Positions 9,700-21,398 of a stretch of 64,000 nt of DNA are shown one piece after another. The notes under the pieces were generated by a model. That model had not been told where the DNA came from, did no database searches, and saw only the letters and a list, made by a program, of their open reading frames with translations. The translations under genes were made by a program, and so were the position numbers. The DNA is from Platanthera guangdongensis. Its lineage: Eukaryota > Streptophyta > Magnoliopsida > Asparagales > Orchidaceae. The stretch lies in assembly GCA_039583875.1 (NCBI GenBank), contig CM077159.1, forward strand, positions 99,313,707 through 99,377,706, read 5' to 3'. Numbering within the stretch: position 1 is the first letter of the stretch; every line of letters begins with the position of its first letter.

Positions 9700-11643
9700 A
9701 AATCAACATTAAAAGTAGAAGAGTTAATTCATGTTTCTTTTGATGAAACTAACATGTACTGCAAGGAGAAAGAAGTTTCTACCAGTAGCAACTTGTAGGT
9801 ACCCCACTTGTGTGAGACATTGGATGGACTAAACCTCACCCAAGAGGCTCCCACTCATCCCTCTCCACAAGTCATTGAAGATAGTAAAGAAGATGAAGCT
9901 GAAGAACATGAGCCTCAACCAATAGCAAACATAATTCCACAAGAGGAATTTATTCAAAATGCTATTACACAACCAACTCCACCCACTGATTTTGTCACAC
10001 TTAGGGATCACCCCAGATCTCAAGTAATTGGAGACATATCAGCAGGTGTACAAACAAGGCATCAACTCAACCAAGACTTGATGCATGCCTGTTTTCTCTC
10101 TCAGGTTGAACCTCTAACCATTCATGATGCTGAGCAAGATCCCCACTGGATCCTTGCAATGTAAGAGGAACTAAACCAATTTGAGAGATGTAGAGTTTGT
10201 GATTTGGTTCCAAGACCCCAAAACTACCCAGTTATTGGAACCAAATGGGTTTTGAGGAATAAGCTTGATGCCCAAGGAGTCATTGTGAGGAACAAGGCTA
10301 GGCTTGTTGCTCAAGGATATAAGCAATAGGAAGGAATTGACTATGATCAGACCTTTGCACCTATTGCAAGGTTGGAAGCTATAAGGATCTTCCTTGCCTA
10401 TGCAACATTCAAAAGGTTCAAAATTTTTCAAATGGATGTGAAAAGTGCTTTCTTAAATGGAGTGTTACAAGAAGAAGTTTATGTAGAATAACCTCCAGGT
10501 TTTATTTCTCCAACTTATCCCTCTTATGTTTTTAAATTAAATAAGTCTCTTTATGGTCTAAAGCAAGCTCCAAGAGCTTGGTATGAGACCTTAGCAAGTT
10601 TCTTATTAGAGCATGAATTTACAAGAGAAACTGTAGATAAAACCCTTTTCACTAGACATCATAAGCACCAAATTTTATTAGTGCAAATCTATTTAGATGA
10701 CATTATATTTGGCTCTACAGATTCAAAATTGTGCAAGAGGTTTTCTGACCTCATGCATTCTAAATTTGAAATGAGTAGCATGAGAGAGCTTTCATATTTC
10801 CTTGGTCTCCAAGTAAAACAGCTCCCTGATGACATCTTCATCTCTCAAGAAAAATATGCTAAAGAACTTCTAAAGAAGTTTGGGATGGCTGATGCCTAAG
10901 CTAAGAAAACTCCCATGACCACCAATGCTGTTGTGGACTCTGATATACCAGGAAAACCTATAGATCAGAAACTTTATAGGGGCATTGTTGGATCCCTATT
11001 ATACCTCACAGTAAGTAGGCCAGATATTATGTTTGCTACATGCCTTTGTGCTAGATTCCAAGTGAACCCTAAAGAATCCCATCTAATTTTCTTAAAAAGG
11101 ATTTTAAGATATATAAAGAGTTGTCCTAATCTAGGCCTATGGTATCCTACTGAATCAGAATTTGAGTTTACTGGATACTCTGATGCTGATTTTGCTGGAT
11201 GCAGGGTAGATAGAAAAAGTACTTCAGGAACTTGTCAGTTCCTAGGTATGAGACTAGTATCATTGTTTTGTAAGAAGCAAACATTAGTGTCAACATCAAC
11301 TGCTGAAGCAGAATATATTGCAGCAGACAGCTGTTGTTCACAAATTCTTTGGATACAAAATCAACTTCTAGATTATGGGTTCAACTTAAATAATTCAACC
11401 CTATTCTGTGATAATACTAGTGCAATAGCCAAAGCACAAAATCCAGTTCACCATAGTAGGACAAAATATATTGATATAAGACATCATTTCATTAGGGAGT
11501 GTGTAGACAAAAATAAGATTAAGCTTGTCTATATCTACACTAATTTACAAAAAGCTGATATATTCACCAAACCTCTGGATGAGAAAAATCATGCTTTCTT
11601 TCTAAATCAGCTGGGAATGATCAATGGAGAAGATTTAGTTTAA
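9700..11643 (+). pseudogene. C1 reverse transcriptase and RNase H
   Basis: A variable linker rich in Glu/Pro (9808-10020) is followed by copia RT. Landmarks are [40 protein letters not shown] and the active-site YLDDII near 10690-10707. RNase H has YSDADFAG, KKQTLVSTSTAEAEY and FCDNTSAI, then HHFIRECV, ending with the LDEKNHAFF-like tail typical of SIRE relatives. Stops lie at 10162, about 10327, about 10489 and 10897; those at 10162 and 10489 fit Gln codons. Catalytic residues remain readable. Confidence 0.9.
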
Positions 11644-11654
11644 GTTCTGTCTGC

Positions 11655-11985
11655 ATTCAACGAATTTTCCAAAGTTCATCGAACGGAGTTCGACGAACCA
11701 GGGAAAGTTTGAGTGATACTCGTCGAACGGAGATCGACGAACTCTCTGTGAGTGAAACAATTTTCGTCGACCAGTGCTCGACGAACTTTGCCTCAAAAGA
11801 TATTCGTCGACCTAAGTTCGACGAACCGTCTTCAATTCTTTTGATAAGCTCGACGAATTATTTAACCCTAAACTATTTTTTCGACCTCAGTTCGAAGAAT
11901 TCATTTTATTTTCGTGGAATGGAGTTTGTCGATTCATATTCTGGAAAACTTATATCTAGGTTTTCTTCGACCTCCATCCCGCGCT
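11655..11985 (+). repeat. TCGACGA/TCGTCGA spacer between C1 pol and ORF3
   Basis: Between the end of pol and ORF3 the sequence is filled with paired TCGTCGA and TCGACGAA motifs at 15-40 bp spacing, as in the LTR 5' part. An open frame of 98 codons crosses it but has no family features, so I treat it as non-coding spacer. Confidence 0.8.
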
Positions 11986-12009
11986 TTCTATTCCCTTACA
12001 CTTGATCGC

Positions 12010-12031
12010 CGTTTCTGTGTCTTTCTTGCAG
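12010..12031 (+). other. Putative splice acceptor before C1 ORF3
   Basis: A pyrimidine-rich run with TTTCTTGCAG ends at 12031, ten bases before the ORF3 ATG at 12041. It has the form of a plant 3' splice site and could allow a subgenomic mRNA for ORF3. This is inference only; no donor site was identified. Confidence 0.4.
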
Positions 12032-12040
12032 GTTATTTCA

Positions 12041-14808
12041 ATGACGACTCTGACAAGCACTCTCACAGGAATGAAGTTTGATACAGGATTTGACATGGAT
12101 TTCGATTCGTTTCAGCATTCCGATCCAATCTTTCTGTATATCCTGGAACTTATTGAAGAACATGAACTAAAAACCATGATGACGAGAAGGATCAAACTAC
12201 ATAGCATGGAAATCAGGGAATGGGTATACACACTGTCGTCCACAGAAGAGAATATCATGACGGGCACCATCACGGGTAACTCCATCTCCTTAACCCCCAC
12301 CATCTTAACTGAAATCTTTGGTTTAAGAAATGGAGAAGAGGAACTCGAGATTGAAGCAGAGGAATCAGATATGATGCTAAGCCTCATGGGTTATACTGGA
12401 GAAAACCCTAACAAACTGTTGAATAAACACTTGTCTGTGCCCTATAAGTTTTTAGCAGACTTAGTTGGCAAAGTATTACTGGGGAACACACTGCCCATGA
12501 TTATATCACCAAACCACAGTTTCTGGCTATGTGTGCCATTATAAACAAGAAACCAATAAATTGGGCACAGTTTTTGTTTGATCTGATTAAGAAGAAAAAC
12601 ACCAAGAAGGAAGTTTGTTTTGGAAGAATACTAGGAATATTTCTACAGGAAAAGGCTACAGACTCACTGGTCTCCCAGACCATCTTCATAAATGCCAGTA
12701 AAAGGCTTACATGTGCTTTATTTGGCAGATGGGAGAGGACCATCACTAAGCCTTCTAAGGCTTCCACCTCTTCCACTAAAGCTTCTGAAGGCACAAGGGC
12801 TGTCAAAGCCACTCCCCACCCTGCTGAAGAGATCATTCCTTCCACATCTTCTCTTCCAGCCCTTCTTTCCACACTACCACCTTCATCTCAACATGCTCCA
12901 TCTTTATCAGTTGACATCACTGACATCCCCTCTTCCCCCCTTCAGGAAAATCAACCACCCACACCTCCCGAATCCCCTCATGACACATACATTTCTACAC
13001 CACCACAGTCTTCTCTTCCCCCACATCTATCTTCCATACCATCATACATCCTACCATCAGACACCATGATGCAAGATGCCACCCTTCCATCCCTATCAAC
13101 ATCTAACCTTCACATACCTGATGTTCCACCCTCTATTCCATCAATAGTTGCCACCTCTTCCACACCAACTGCAACACCATCTACCACTTTCTCATTGGAC
13201 CCCTCTACCATCTCATCTATCATCACCATCATCACTCCCCTTCTTAAATCACTTATAGCAGAGGCCATTACACCTCTTGCTACCACCATTACCTCTTTAT
13301 CTGCCCAAATATCTGCTCTCACTGCTGCCCCCTCCTCAGTTAGGGGCCTGACCTCAGTTCTCACTGAAACCAGACAGGGGGAGATGCCTGATGATGATGC
13401 AGCAGCTACCGCTTCAGAGTCTTTAGCTCCAGCACCAGCAGATACTCCAGTCTTCACAACAGAATATACAGATTGTATAAGTAAAGAGTTAATTGATTTC
13501 ATTGATACTGACATGGATTTTGATGAGTCAGATTATGAAGGATTCAAAACTGTTGGTGATTTTATCCTAAATCCCACAGTTAACTTAGAAGAATTGCTGA
13601 AAACTTTTGACACTGTACATATGCATTATATTCCAAAAGAATTTACTAAGCCACATTTGACTATTATTCCTTATACCTCTCCTGTCAGTCCAGCAATTGC
13701 TAAGCAACTATGTGATAGCTTTGTACTTCCAGACTCTGCTGTCATTCCATCCCCTCCAGAAGCTATCTCAGCACCAATCTTTGTGATGGATGACTCTCCT
13801 ATGCCAGATCTAGATGAGTTGATCTTGGCTGACATTGCAGAAGAAACAAAAGCAGCCGAAAGCTCAGTTCAGGTTCCAACTGAAAAACCTATTGTATCTG
13901 AGGACATCTTGAGAGATATAGATGTTTTATATGATAATCCTCAGGATTCAGATGATGATGATGAAGATTCCGATGAAGAAGCTGCTAAGAAAAAGAAGAA
14001 ACTTCTGTTAAAGAAAAGGAAAGCCCCTCCTACTCCTGATCTTAAGCCTAATCCAGCACATGATACTCCCTATTACATTCTACAAAAGATAATACCATAC
14101 AAAGGGATGTCAGCTTGGATGTGGCTGTCCAGGAATAAACAAAAGGAGAGGAAGAGAAGCAGAAAATACTCTCCTCCTCCAGTTTAGAGATATAAAAAAG
14201 ATCCACCACCTCCTCCTCCTCCTGCAGCCGGTGCTTCTGGCTCTAGTTCTCAGAGATCTTCCCCTATTCAAACTTATCAAAGACATCAAGGGAGATCTTC
14301 TGGAAGTAGTCAGCAAAGACATCACTCTTCAGGAAATCAACAGCAACAACATCAACAGCAGCAACATCAGTAGCAGCAGCAAACTCTCTCTGCAGAACAG
14401 AAAGCTGATAATCCCAATAGGCCAGACTCACCTCCTGTTCCTTTTGAGGATCCTGAAACAGCAAACACTAATAAAATGGCTAGATTACAGGAAATGTTTG
14501 GCCTTTCTTTGATTAATAAAGCAAAAGCTGAAGGCAAAGATATACCAGGATATTCAACTATGTCCAAATACAAAAAGGAAGAACTCAAAAGATTTGATAA
14601 AGCAAATAAATTGTTCAATGTTGATGATTACATGAAGCTACATCCTAAAGCAGTTGTCCCCAGAAATACATCTCTGAAGATTATTGGGGCAGCTGACATG
14701 ACAATGACACATGCACAGGCTTTGGATCTAAAAAGAGAAATTATCTTTACAAAGTCGGGAGAAAAGACTAAAGAAGACAAGCCCACAGATAAGAAACAAA
14801 AGAAATAA
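12041..14808 (+). pseudogene. C1 third ORF (plant-transposon-protein-like), interrupted
   Basis: The frame of about 920 codons after pol has this order: an N-terminal globular region (about 230 residues) with KPINWAQFLFDLIKK, resembling the 'putative plant transposon protein' domain of other retrotransposon ORFs; a Pro/Ser/Thr-rich region (12750-13200); Asp/Glu-rich segments with a KKKKKLLLKKRK-type basic patch near 13990; a His/Gln-rich stretch (14335-14390); and a Lys-rich C-terminus. A one-base frameshift near 12485 and stops at 14185 and about 14371 break it. In SIRE elements the ORF here is often called env-like, but I see no signal peptide or membrane segment. Function is unknown. Confidence 0.75.
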
Positions 14809-14991
14809 TCTTTACATTGCTTCTTTTTCTTTCTTCTATGCATTAGCTTTAAAACTGATTTGTCTGTTTAAAATAAAGCTCATGTACATATATATCTGAT
14901 GTATGTGTTAGTAAATCTCTACTAGATATACCTTTTTCCCTGCTTTGTTTATTCTTATATTTTTGTTTTGAGCCTATTAGTGACCTCACCC

Positions 14992-15005
14992 AAATAGGGG
15001 GAGAT
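14992..15005 (+). other. Polypurine tract of C1
   Basis: AAATAGGGGGAGAT ends at the base before the 3' LTR TGTTGG. The 180 bases between ORF3 and the tract are AT-rich with no further feature seen. Confidence 0.85.
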
Positions 15006-17047
15006 TGTTGGATCCCTATTTGATTTGGGCTAGGTTCACTAACTTAGGATGATGTGACCCAACACGTATAGCCAGGGTCATAGTTGTGTCATAGAGTCTA
15101 GGCCAAGTCCTTAGAGTCAACATCAGATGGATCAGTTATCAACAAGACTATCAGAGACACAAGACTTAGAAGATTTCAAGACCAAGTAAAATGAGTTCGA
15201 CGTTCGTCGAACTCAGGTCAACGATTGACGTCCTCAGATCGACGATCTTGAGATATTTCTCTGAGCTGAGCTCGACGATCTTCATTCTCTGGTCGACGAA
15301 AACTGGGATACTTCAACAAACTAAAGTCAGGATAACTCCAGATTATTCTAAGTCCAACTTCAGACTTTGGTCGACGAACATGATTCTGAGCTCGACGAAC
15401 TTGGACCTCGAGTTCACAACAACCTTCTGTTAGAAGATCTCAGGTCGATGAAGTCAACTTCTCAGGTTGACGAACTCAGTACTCTACTCGATGAATTCTG
15501 GAACCAGAAGAGTTGTGTCGACACTTAGGGCATGTGTCGACACCAACTATGTCGACACAAGAAAACTTGTGTCGACACCAAGAATAATCAGTCGACACCA
15601 ACTATGTCGACCCCATAAAACTTGTATCGACACGAAGAATAATCAGCCGACACCCACTTATGTCGACACCAAGACTAATCAGTCGACACTCACCTGTGTC
15701 GACACCAGAAGATTCATGTTGACACACAGAATATCAGTCAACACAAAATACTTGACTAAATCCAGAATTGATGCTGAACTCCAGTCGACGAATGCAATTG
15801 TCAGCTCGACGAAATTCAGACAGAAAAGGCAAAGGCTCTAAAGCATGCAGCCCTGTTATCAGCTCGACGATCTTGGAACTCAGCTCGACGAACAAGAAGC
15901 CGTCTGGTCGATGAATACAAAATCTCAGCTCGACGAACTGGTAATTCCGTTCGACGAATTCTGCCAACTGTTCGACGATTCCAAACTTAGCCATTTCCGG
16001 CCTTCTGTCCCCATTCTAATGTGGAAATTCCTGAGTAATTAATGCTCTACATTCTCTGAATGTATCCGTTAGAAGGAGCATTGATTACGGTCTTCTCCAG
16101 GAATATTACTTGCCGATTTTCCACGGGACAGTTGAGGAAATGATTCAATGCCGATTATTCTCAAGGCGTCAGCATTAATTACTGATGATTCAAATTTTTG
16201 AAAAGATATAGAAGAATACAAGATCGATAATAGGAAGTCAAGAAAAAGATACTCAGTCAGAAAAATAGAGACACACAGACTGACTGCAAGAACATATACA
16301 GATTCAAAAAAAGCTTAACACAGTCAAAAAATTACTGAAGCATACAAGACATACAAGTGACAGGCAGTGATCTTGATTCAGAAGAAGAAGAACAATCATA
16401 CAATATAAAGAGTCTTCTTCTTCCATATTCTCTCCAGGACTTCCAAGGACAACATATATCAAATCAGTCAAGAAGTCCCCGCATCACTGCTAGTCAAGAA
16501 CTCTGATTGAAGACCTATCACCCTGCAGCAAAGCTCTAGATCTTCCCTGAATCATTCTACATCTCAGGGGGAGCTGTTTGCTAACATCATTCCACATAAG
16601 TCTTCTCTCTGATTGTTGACAGAGAAGACATAATCACTCTCTCACCCCCTCCTGTATAAAGGGTTGTCATCTCCCTTCAAAAGTGATTCCTGATTGCAAG
16701 TCTCCTAACCAAAAGACTTGAGTTGGTTTTTGGGGACCTGATCAAAACCCATTGGTCTCAGGCACCTGATCAAAAACCTGAGTGGATTCCTACCAGGGTG
16801 GTATAAGAGTGGGCTACCCAAATTTCGGGAACCACTATAAATTTCTTGTGTCGTCTGGTTGCCTATCTTTTTCTTTTTATTCTTGCTGTGATTAGGTTTA
16901 CTATTTTCTGTTTTCCAGTTTCCTAATTACTGCACCTTTTCAGTTTACAACAAAAGATGTAACAGCACCTTGATAGGGACCTAATAAATTTTAAATATAC
17001 TCTATTCACCCCCCTCTAGAGTATTGTAGACCTAACCCTCACTTTCA
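15006..17047 (+). repeat. 3' LTR of C1
   Basis: The LTR is 2042 bp and matches the 5' LTR throughout; TSD GACTT follows at 17048. It is slightly shorter because of fewer GTCGAC units (15515-15750) and small indels near 16885. Some differences from the 5' LTR restore or remove TCGACGA motifs, for example a TCGACGA near 15293 where the 5' LTR has TAGATAA. Confidence 0.93.
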
Positions 17048-17052
17048 GACTT

Positions 17053-17560
17053 AGAAAAATATCATGACTGGAACTGAATTAACTCGAGTAATGGAGTACT
17101 CGAGAACATATGCCTTTCTCGAGAACAACACTAAGCTTTCTCGAGAACTGCTTCTGCAACTCGAGTTCTTGACAAGTCTTACTCGAGAATAGACTTAAGT
17201 TCTACTCGAGTATAAGGTTTCCTACTCGAGAAAAAAACTTAGAGTTTTTCTAAAAATCAGTAAACTTGATTTCTTCAAGATATACAGCTGTCAACTTTTC
17301 TCCAATGCCTTTAGTGCTTGAAAAAGAAGTGTGTCCCAATAGAGAGGCTACACATGAGTCAACACCATGGATTACACAATGAGGGATTACATTGTATGGT
17401 CATGTGCTTGGTGACTCATTGTAGACTGACATTGGTCTACGCTTAACAAATATATCCTGCAAACACTCAACTAAAAATAACATCAAATATAAACTTAATT
17501 CATCTTAGTTCAAGGATGACTTCATATAAATCTAGGTTATTTTAGATGCAATACCCAACA
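17053..17560 (-). repeat. Remaining part of LTR-B
   Basis: After the TSD, LTR-B continues with more TTCTCGAGAA palindromes (17085-17245). The terminal ~280 bp on the minus strand match the C4 3' LTR (57733-58030), including CTCATTGTGT and GTTGACTCATGTGTA blocks. No gene is seen. Confidence 0.8.
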
Positions 17561-17940
17561 AAAATCTGATGGAAGTAAGTGGAAGAATAAGTCCCATCCC
17601 TACAAAACTTGGGAGAAGAGTAGTACGACGTCGAGGGGGGGGGGGGGGTCTCGATTCAAGGGACCACTACCGTGCTACAAGTGTGTCAAGACAGGACACA
17701 TAGATCGTTTTTGCACTGAATGTGGTGCTGAGCAGGAGCCAAGGCAAGTGTAGTCGGTGCACTCCGGGCCCAACGCGACAGAGAAGGAAAAAATGGCAGA
17801 GTTGAGTGCTTCTCGTTTTCAACCAGTGCAGCCAATGGCGTACAACCTTGGGCAGCATGAAGCGATCATCCATCCCGATGTGGTGACAGGTATGAGAAAG
17901 TTTAAGTTCACTTATTTGATTTAGAATTTCAAGATCTTTT
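17561..17940 (+). pseudogene. G3 gag, nucleocapsid part
   Basis: A Lys/Ser/Gly-rich stretch is followed by a CCHC zinc knuckle, CYKCVKTGHIDRFC, at about 17673-17714. A run of 14 G (17635-17648) lies in the Gly codons just before it and is a likely frameshift source. The following ~220 bases are the short gag-protease linker; the frame differs from that of the protease, so another indel lies between. Confidence 0.8.
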
Positions 17941-18228
17941 ATGTTTGTCGCCGGTGTTGTAGGCTTTGTGATAGTTTCTAGTTACCCCGCCAGCGTATTG
18001 TTCGATACAGGTGCGTCACACTCCTTTCTTGCGGAAAGATTTTTTTGGAGAATTGGAGTCGAGCACTTTTCTACGGACGCAAAGCTTAGGGTGAGCATAC
18101 CTAATAGGTCCTTCATGGCCAACGGGATGAGAGAGCGTATTGGTTGGAGTCTAGGAGAAGTTGACTTCGGGTTGGTAGCAGCGGTTCTACCGTTAGTCGA
18201 ATTTGATGTGATCTTGGGGATGGACTGA
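17941..18228 (+). pseudogene. G3 retropepsin-like protease
   Basis: The region shows VLFDTGASHSFLA (DTG active site) near 18000 and the second conserved block FDVILGMD ending at 18225. Codon 18226 is TGA where relatives have Trp. The length of about 95 residues is usual for this domain. It would process Gag-Pol; this copy is interrupted. Confidence 0.85.
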
Positions 18229-18267
18229 ATCGCAAAGCAGCGTGCCAGTATTGACTGTCTGTCAAAG

Positions 18268-19780
18268 GTGGTGACCCTAAGAAGTGAGGGAAAGGCAGAA
18301 GTTATATTTGAGGGCCTTAATGGAGTGTCTTGTTCCCTGATTTCAGCCATGCAGTTGGTGCGGGAAGTTAACCAGGGAGGAGTAGCTTTCATAGCATTGC
18401 TAGAAGTTCAAATTACCAAATTATCAAGTGGTGAAGTGCCGGTAGTGGCAAAATTTGAGGAAGTGTTTCCTGAGGAGTTACCTGGAGCACCTCCTCGACG
18501 GGAGATCGATTTCTCGACCGAGTTAGTACTAGAAGCGAGGCCGGTGTCACGTCCTCCTTTTAGGATGGCGCCGAAGGAGTTAGCTGAGCTCAAGGTACAG
18601 TTGTAGGAACTGTTGGAGTAGGGGTACATCAAACCCAACTCATCTCCTTGGAGCGCGCCAGTGTTGTTTTTTAAGAAGAAAGATGGTAATATGTGCCTGT
18701 GCATAGACTACCGAGAGTTGAGTAAACTGACCGTCAAGAATAAGTACCAGATTCCATGGATAGATGACATGTTCAACCAGTTGGTAGGGTAAGTGGTGTA
18801 CTCTAAGTTGGACTTGAAGTCCGGATACTACCATTTATGAATTCGAGATGAGGACATACCCAAGACAACGTTTGGTACGAGGTATGATCACTTCGAGTTC
18901 TCTGTGATGCCGTTCGTTTTGACGAACACACCTTATGTGTTCATGGATTCGATGAACCAGATGTTTTCAGAGTATTTGGACTCATTTGTGGCGGTCTTCA
19001 TTGATGATATCTTGGTCTACTCCAAAACGGAGGCAGAGCATGAAGCTCATTTAAGAGTAGTCTTACAGACCTTGAGAGAGAACCACCTGTATGCAAAGTT
19101 CTCCAAATGTGAGTTCTGGTTAGAGAAGGTGACATTTTTGGGCCATGTAATTAGTGGTTATGGGGTGGCGGTGGATCCAACAAAAGTTGATGCCATCAGA
19201 GATATGCTAGTTTTGAGCACCGTGGCGTAAATTAGGAGTTTTCTTAGACTAACCGGGTATTATAAAATGTTTGTGGAAAACTTTTCACGAATAGCTCTGC
19301 CCCTCACTTCTCTGACTTGTAAGGACCAGAAGTTCGTATGGACTCAAGAGTGCAGTCAAGCATTTGACACCTTGAGGGAAAGGCGGATGACAGCTTCGAT
19401 CCTAAGTCTTCCTAAAGGAACTGAAAGATTTCAAATTTTTAGTGACACATCAGGATGCGGTTTAGGTTGTGTGTTAGTGCAACATGGCAAGGTGGTAACC
19501 TTTGGGTCTATGTAGTTGAAAACTCATGAGAGGAATTACCTCGTTCATGACTTAGACCTGGCGGCAGTAAGTTTTGCGTTAAAGCTGCGAAGACACTATA
19601 TCTATGGTGCGAAGGTGTAGATCTTCACAGACCACAAATGCCTGAAGTATCTTCTAGATAAAAAAGAATTGAACTTACGGTAGTATAGATGGGTCGAGTT
19701 TCTTGGGGACTATGATGTGGAAATACAATATATGCCATGAAAAGCCAACGTGGTGGCGGATGCGTTGAGTAGGAAATACT
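18268..19780 (+). pseudogene. G3 reverse transcriptase and RNase H
   Basis: The order is [58 protein letters not shown], the RT active site [11 protein letters not shown] near 18995-19027, then [10 protein letters not shown]. RNase H has FQIFSDTSGCGLG, LKTHERNYLVHDLDLAAV, IFTDHKCLKYLL and finally KANVVADALSRK near 19741. In-frame stops are at 18604, 18619, 18790, 18838, 19228, 19513, 19618, 19681 and 19738. Several fit CAG-to-TAG or CGA-to-TGA changes and others do not. Frame is otherwise constant. Confidence 0.9.
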
Positions 19781-20049
19781 CTGGACAAGGGAATTGGATT
19801 GAAGCTCATGATGAGCAGTTGGTGCGAGACTTTGAGTCCCTCAGCATCATTTATGTAGCAAGAAGTGAGTCTAGGATGGCTCGATTGAACTGGGTAGAGT
19901 TGCAGAACGATTTGTTCGATCATATTCAGGAAGCGACCAGTGTGGATGCAGAGTTTCAGCCGTTTGTGGTGGAAGCTCAAAAAGGCGAGAGTAGTGCCTG
20001 AGAGATGACTGATGGGATTTTAAGGAAGGATGGAAGGATATGCATATTG

Positions 20050-21345
20050 TAGTTTGGCAAGCTCCGTGAGGAGTTAATGTTTGAGTCTCATTTCATGAAG
20101 TACTTCATTCATCCGGGCAGTATAAAGATGTACTCGGATATGAAAAAAAATCCTTTTGGTGGCCTGATTTGAAGCGGGATATTGATTTGTATGTGAGTCG
20201 ATGTCAAACTTGTGCCTTAGTGAAGGTTGAGTGTGAGAAGCCAGGAGGGTTCCTGAAGCCTCTTCCTACCCTCAAGTGGAAATTTGATGACATCTCCTTG
20301 GACTTTGTGCATGGTTTACCTCGGCCGCTGTAAGAAAATGATGCAATTTGGGTGATTGTGGATCGCTTGACCAAAGAGGCTCACTTCATCCCAAATCGGA
20401 AAGAGGACAACGTGGAGAAGCTGGTAGAGTTGTATGTTCGCAACATTGTGCGATTGCATGAGATTCCTAAGAGTATTGTTAGTGATCATGATGGACAATT
20501 CACATACAAAGACTGGAGGTTGGTACATAGGAGTCTGGGCACGAAGCTCAAGTTCAGTACGACGTTCCATCCTCAAATAGATGGACAAACAGAAAGAACG
20601 AATCCTATAATGGAGGATATGCTGAGGATATGCACCCTCGATTTTGGAAAGAAGTGGGAAGATCACCACTTCATGGTAGAGTTTGCCTATAACAACAGTT
20701 ACTAAACAAAATAAAGATGGAGCCATACAAAGATTTGTATGGAAGGTGGTGTCGAACACCGATGTCTTGGACAGAGGTGGGAGACACCAATCTTTTGGGA
20801 AAAGAGGTGGTGGCTGATGCTTGTGAGTTGGTGCGGACCATTCAGGAGCGCATGACGGTTGCTCAAGATTTGCAAGCAAAGTATTTTAATGCTCACCACA
20901 GGAACGTGGAGTTTGCGGTTAGCGACTGGGTGTACCTAAAGATTAAGTCGTTCAAAGGCGTTTCGTGGATTCACCGACTCAAGAAGTTGAGTCGAGGTTT
21001 TTGGGATCATTCAAAATTAGAGAACTCATTGGAGAATCCGCTTACCGGTTAGCATTGTCTACAGAGCTGAGTGGATTACATGATGTCTTCCATGTCTCCA
21101 TCTTGAGGAAAGCCTTGGTGGAGACAAGCATTGTGGTCGAGTTGGCCGCAGTGCCGATAAAAGAGGACTTGGGGACAAAAGTCCGCCCATTTAGCATAGA
21201 GGATTCAGAAGTTCGGCAGTTGCAGAACAAAGAAGTTAAGCTCATAAAGGTGTGTTGGGACAACTACGAGCGAGATGAGTTCTCTTGGGAGCTTGAGCAA
21301 GCAATGCAAGAGGACTTCCCAGAACTCTTTACATCAGGTATGCTT
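20050..21345 (+). pseudogene. G3 integrase with C-terminal chromodomain
   Basis: The HHCC region ends in CQTCALVKVEC near 20208-20240, preceded by an A-run frameshift at about 20145. The core shows DDISLDFVHG, VDRLTKEAHFIP, IVSDHDGQF and GQTERTN (the DDE residues). Further indels fall near 20710 and 20960. The C-terminal part has LHDVFHVSILRKA and then a chromodomain-like VKLIKVCWDNYERDEFSWE segment (about 21235-21290), ending EDFPELF. A C-terminal chromodomain places it among chromoviruses, Tekay/Del-like; such domains are thought to guide insertion to heterochromatin. Confidence 0.88.
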
Positions 21346-21383
21346 ATTGTCTGTGTACATACTAAATTTCAAGGACGACTTCT

Positions 21384-21398
21384 AGGGGGGGGGGGAGT
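21384..21398 (+). other. Polypurine tract of G3
   Basis: AGGGGGGGGGGGAGT directly precedes the LTR start TGTAACACCCC. Upstream is AAATTTCAAGGACGA, a decayed form of the motif before the E0 LTR. Confidence 0.75.

Larger units (their letters stand above)
4180..17047 (+). mobile_element. C1: complete SIRE/Maximus-like Ty1/copia element
   Basis: The element of 12868 bp has two ~2.05-kb LTRs (TG...CA), PBS, gag-pol in copia order (protease, integrase, RT, RNase H), a third ORF after pol, and a polypurine tract. It is flanked by the perfect 5-bp TSD GACTT (4175-4179 and 17048-17052). It lies inside LTR-B. Length, long LTRs and the third ORF fit the SIRE/Maximus lineage. LTRs differ by roughly 3 percent by eye: about 22 differences in the first 440 bp and fewer later. 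Coding regions carry a dozen or so stops, one ~100-bp deletion and frameshifts, so it is non-autonomous now. Confidence 0.93.
2874..17560 (-). mobile_element. LTR-B: solo copia LTR in G3 gag, split by C1
   Basis: Own sequence is 2874-4179 plus 17053-17560, about 1.8 kb. On the minus strand it begins TGTTGGGTATTGCATC and ends with the AGG(T)G/CACCCCCC block and CTTAAACA typical of this copia group's U5. The minus-strand start is homologous to the C4 3' LTR at 57733 onward, so it is a C4-family LTR. G3 gag is found on both sides and no internal copia sequence remains, so it is a solo LTR formed by LTR-LTR recombination. The flanks are A-runs (AAAAA left, AAAAT right), compatible with but not proving a 5-bp TSD. 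Confidence 0.75.

Noticed and set aside
12041..14808. C1 third ORF as a retroviral envelope gene
   Set aside because: No signal peptide, furin-like site or membrane segment is visible; the layout fits the plant-transposon-protein type ORF.
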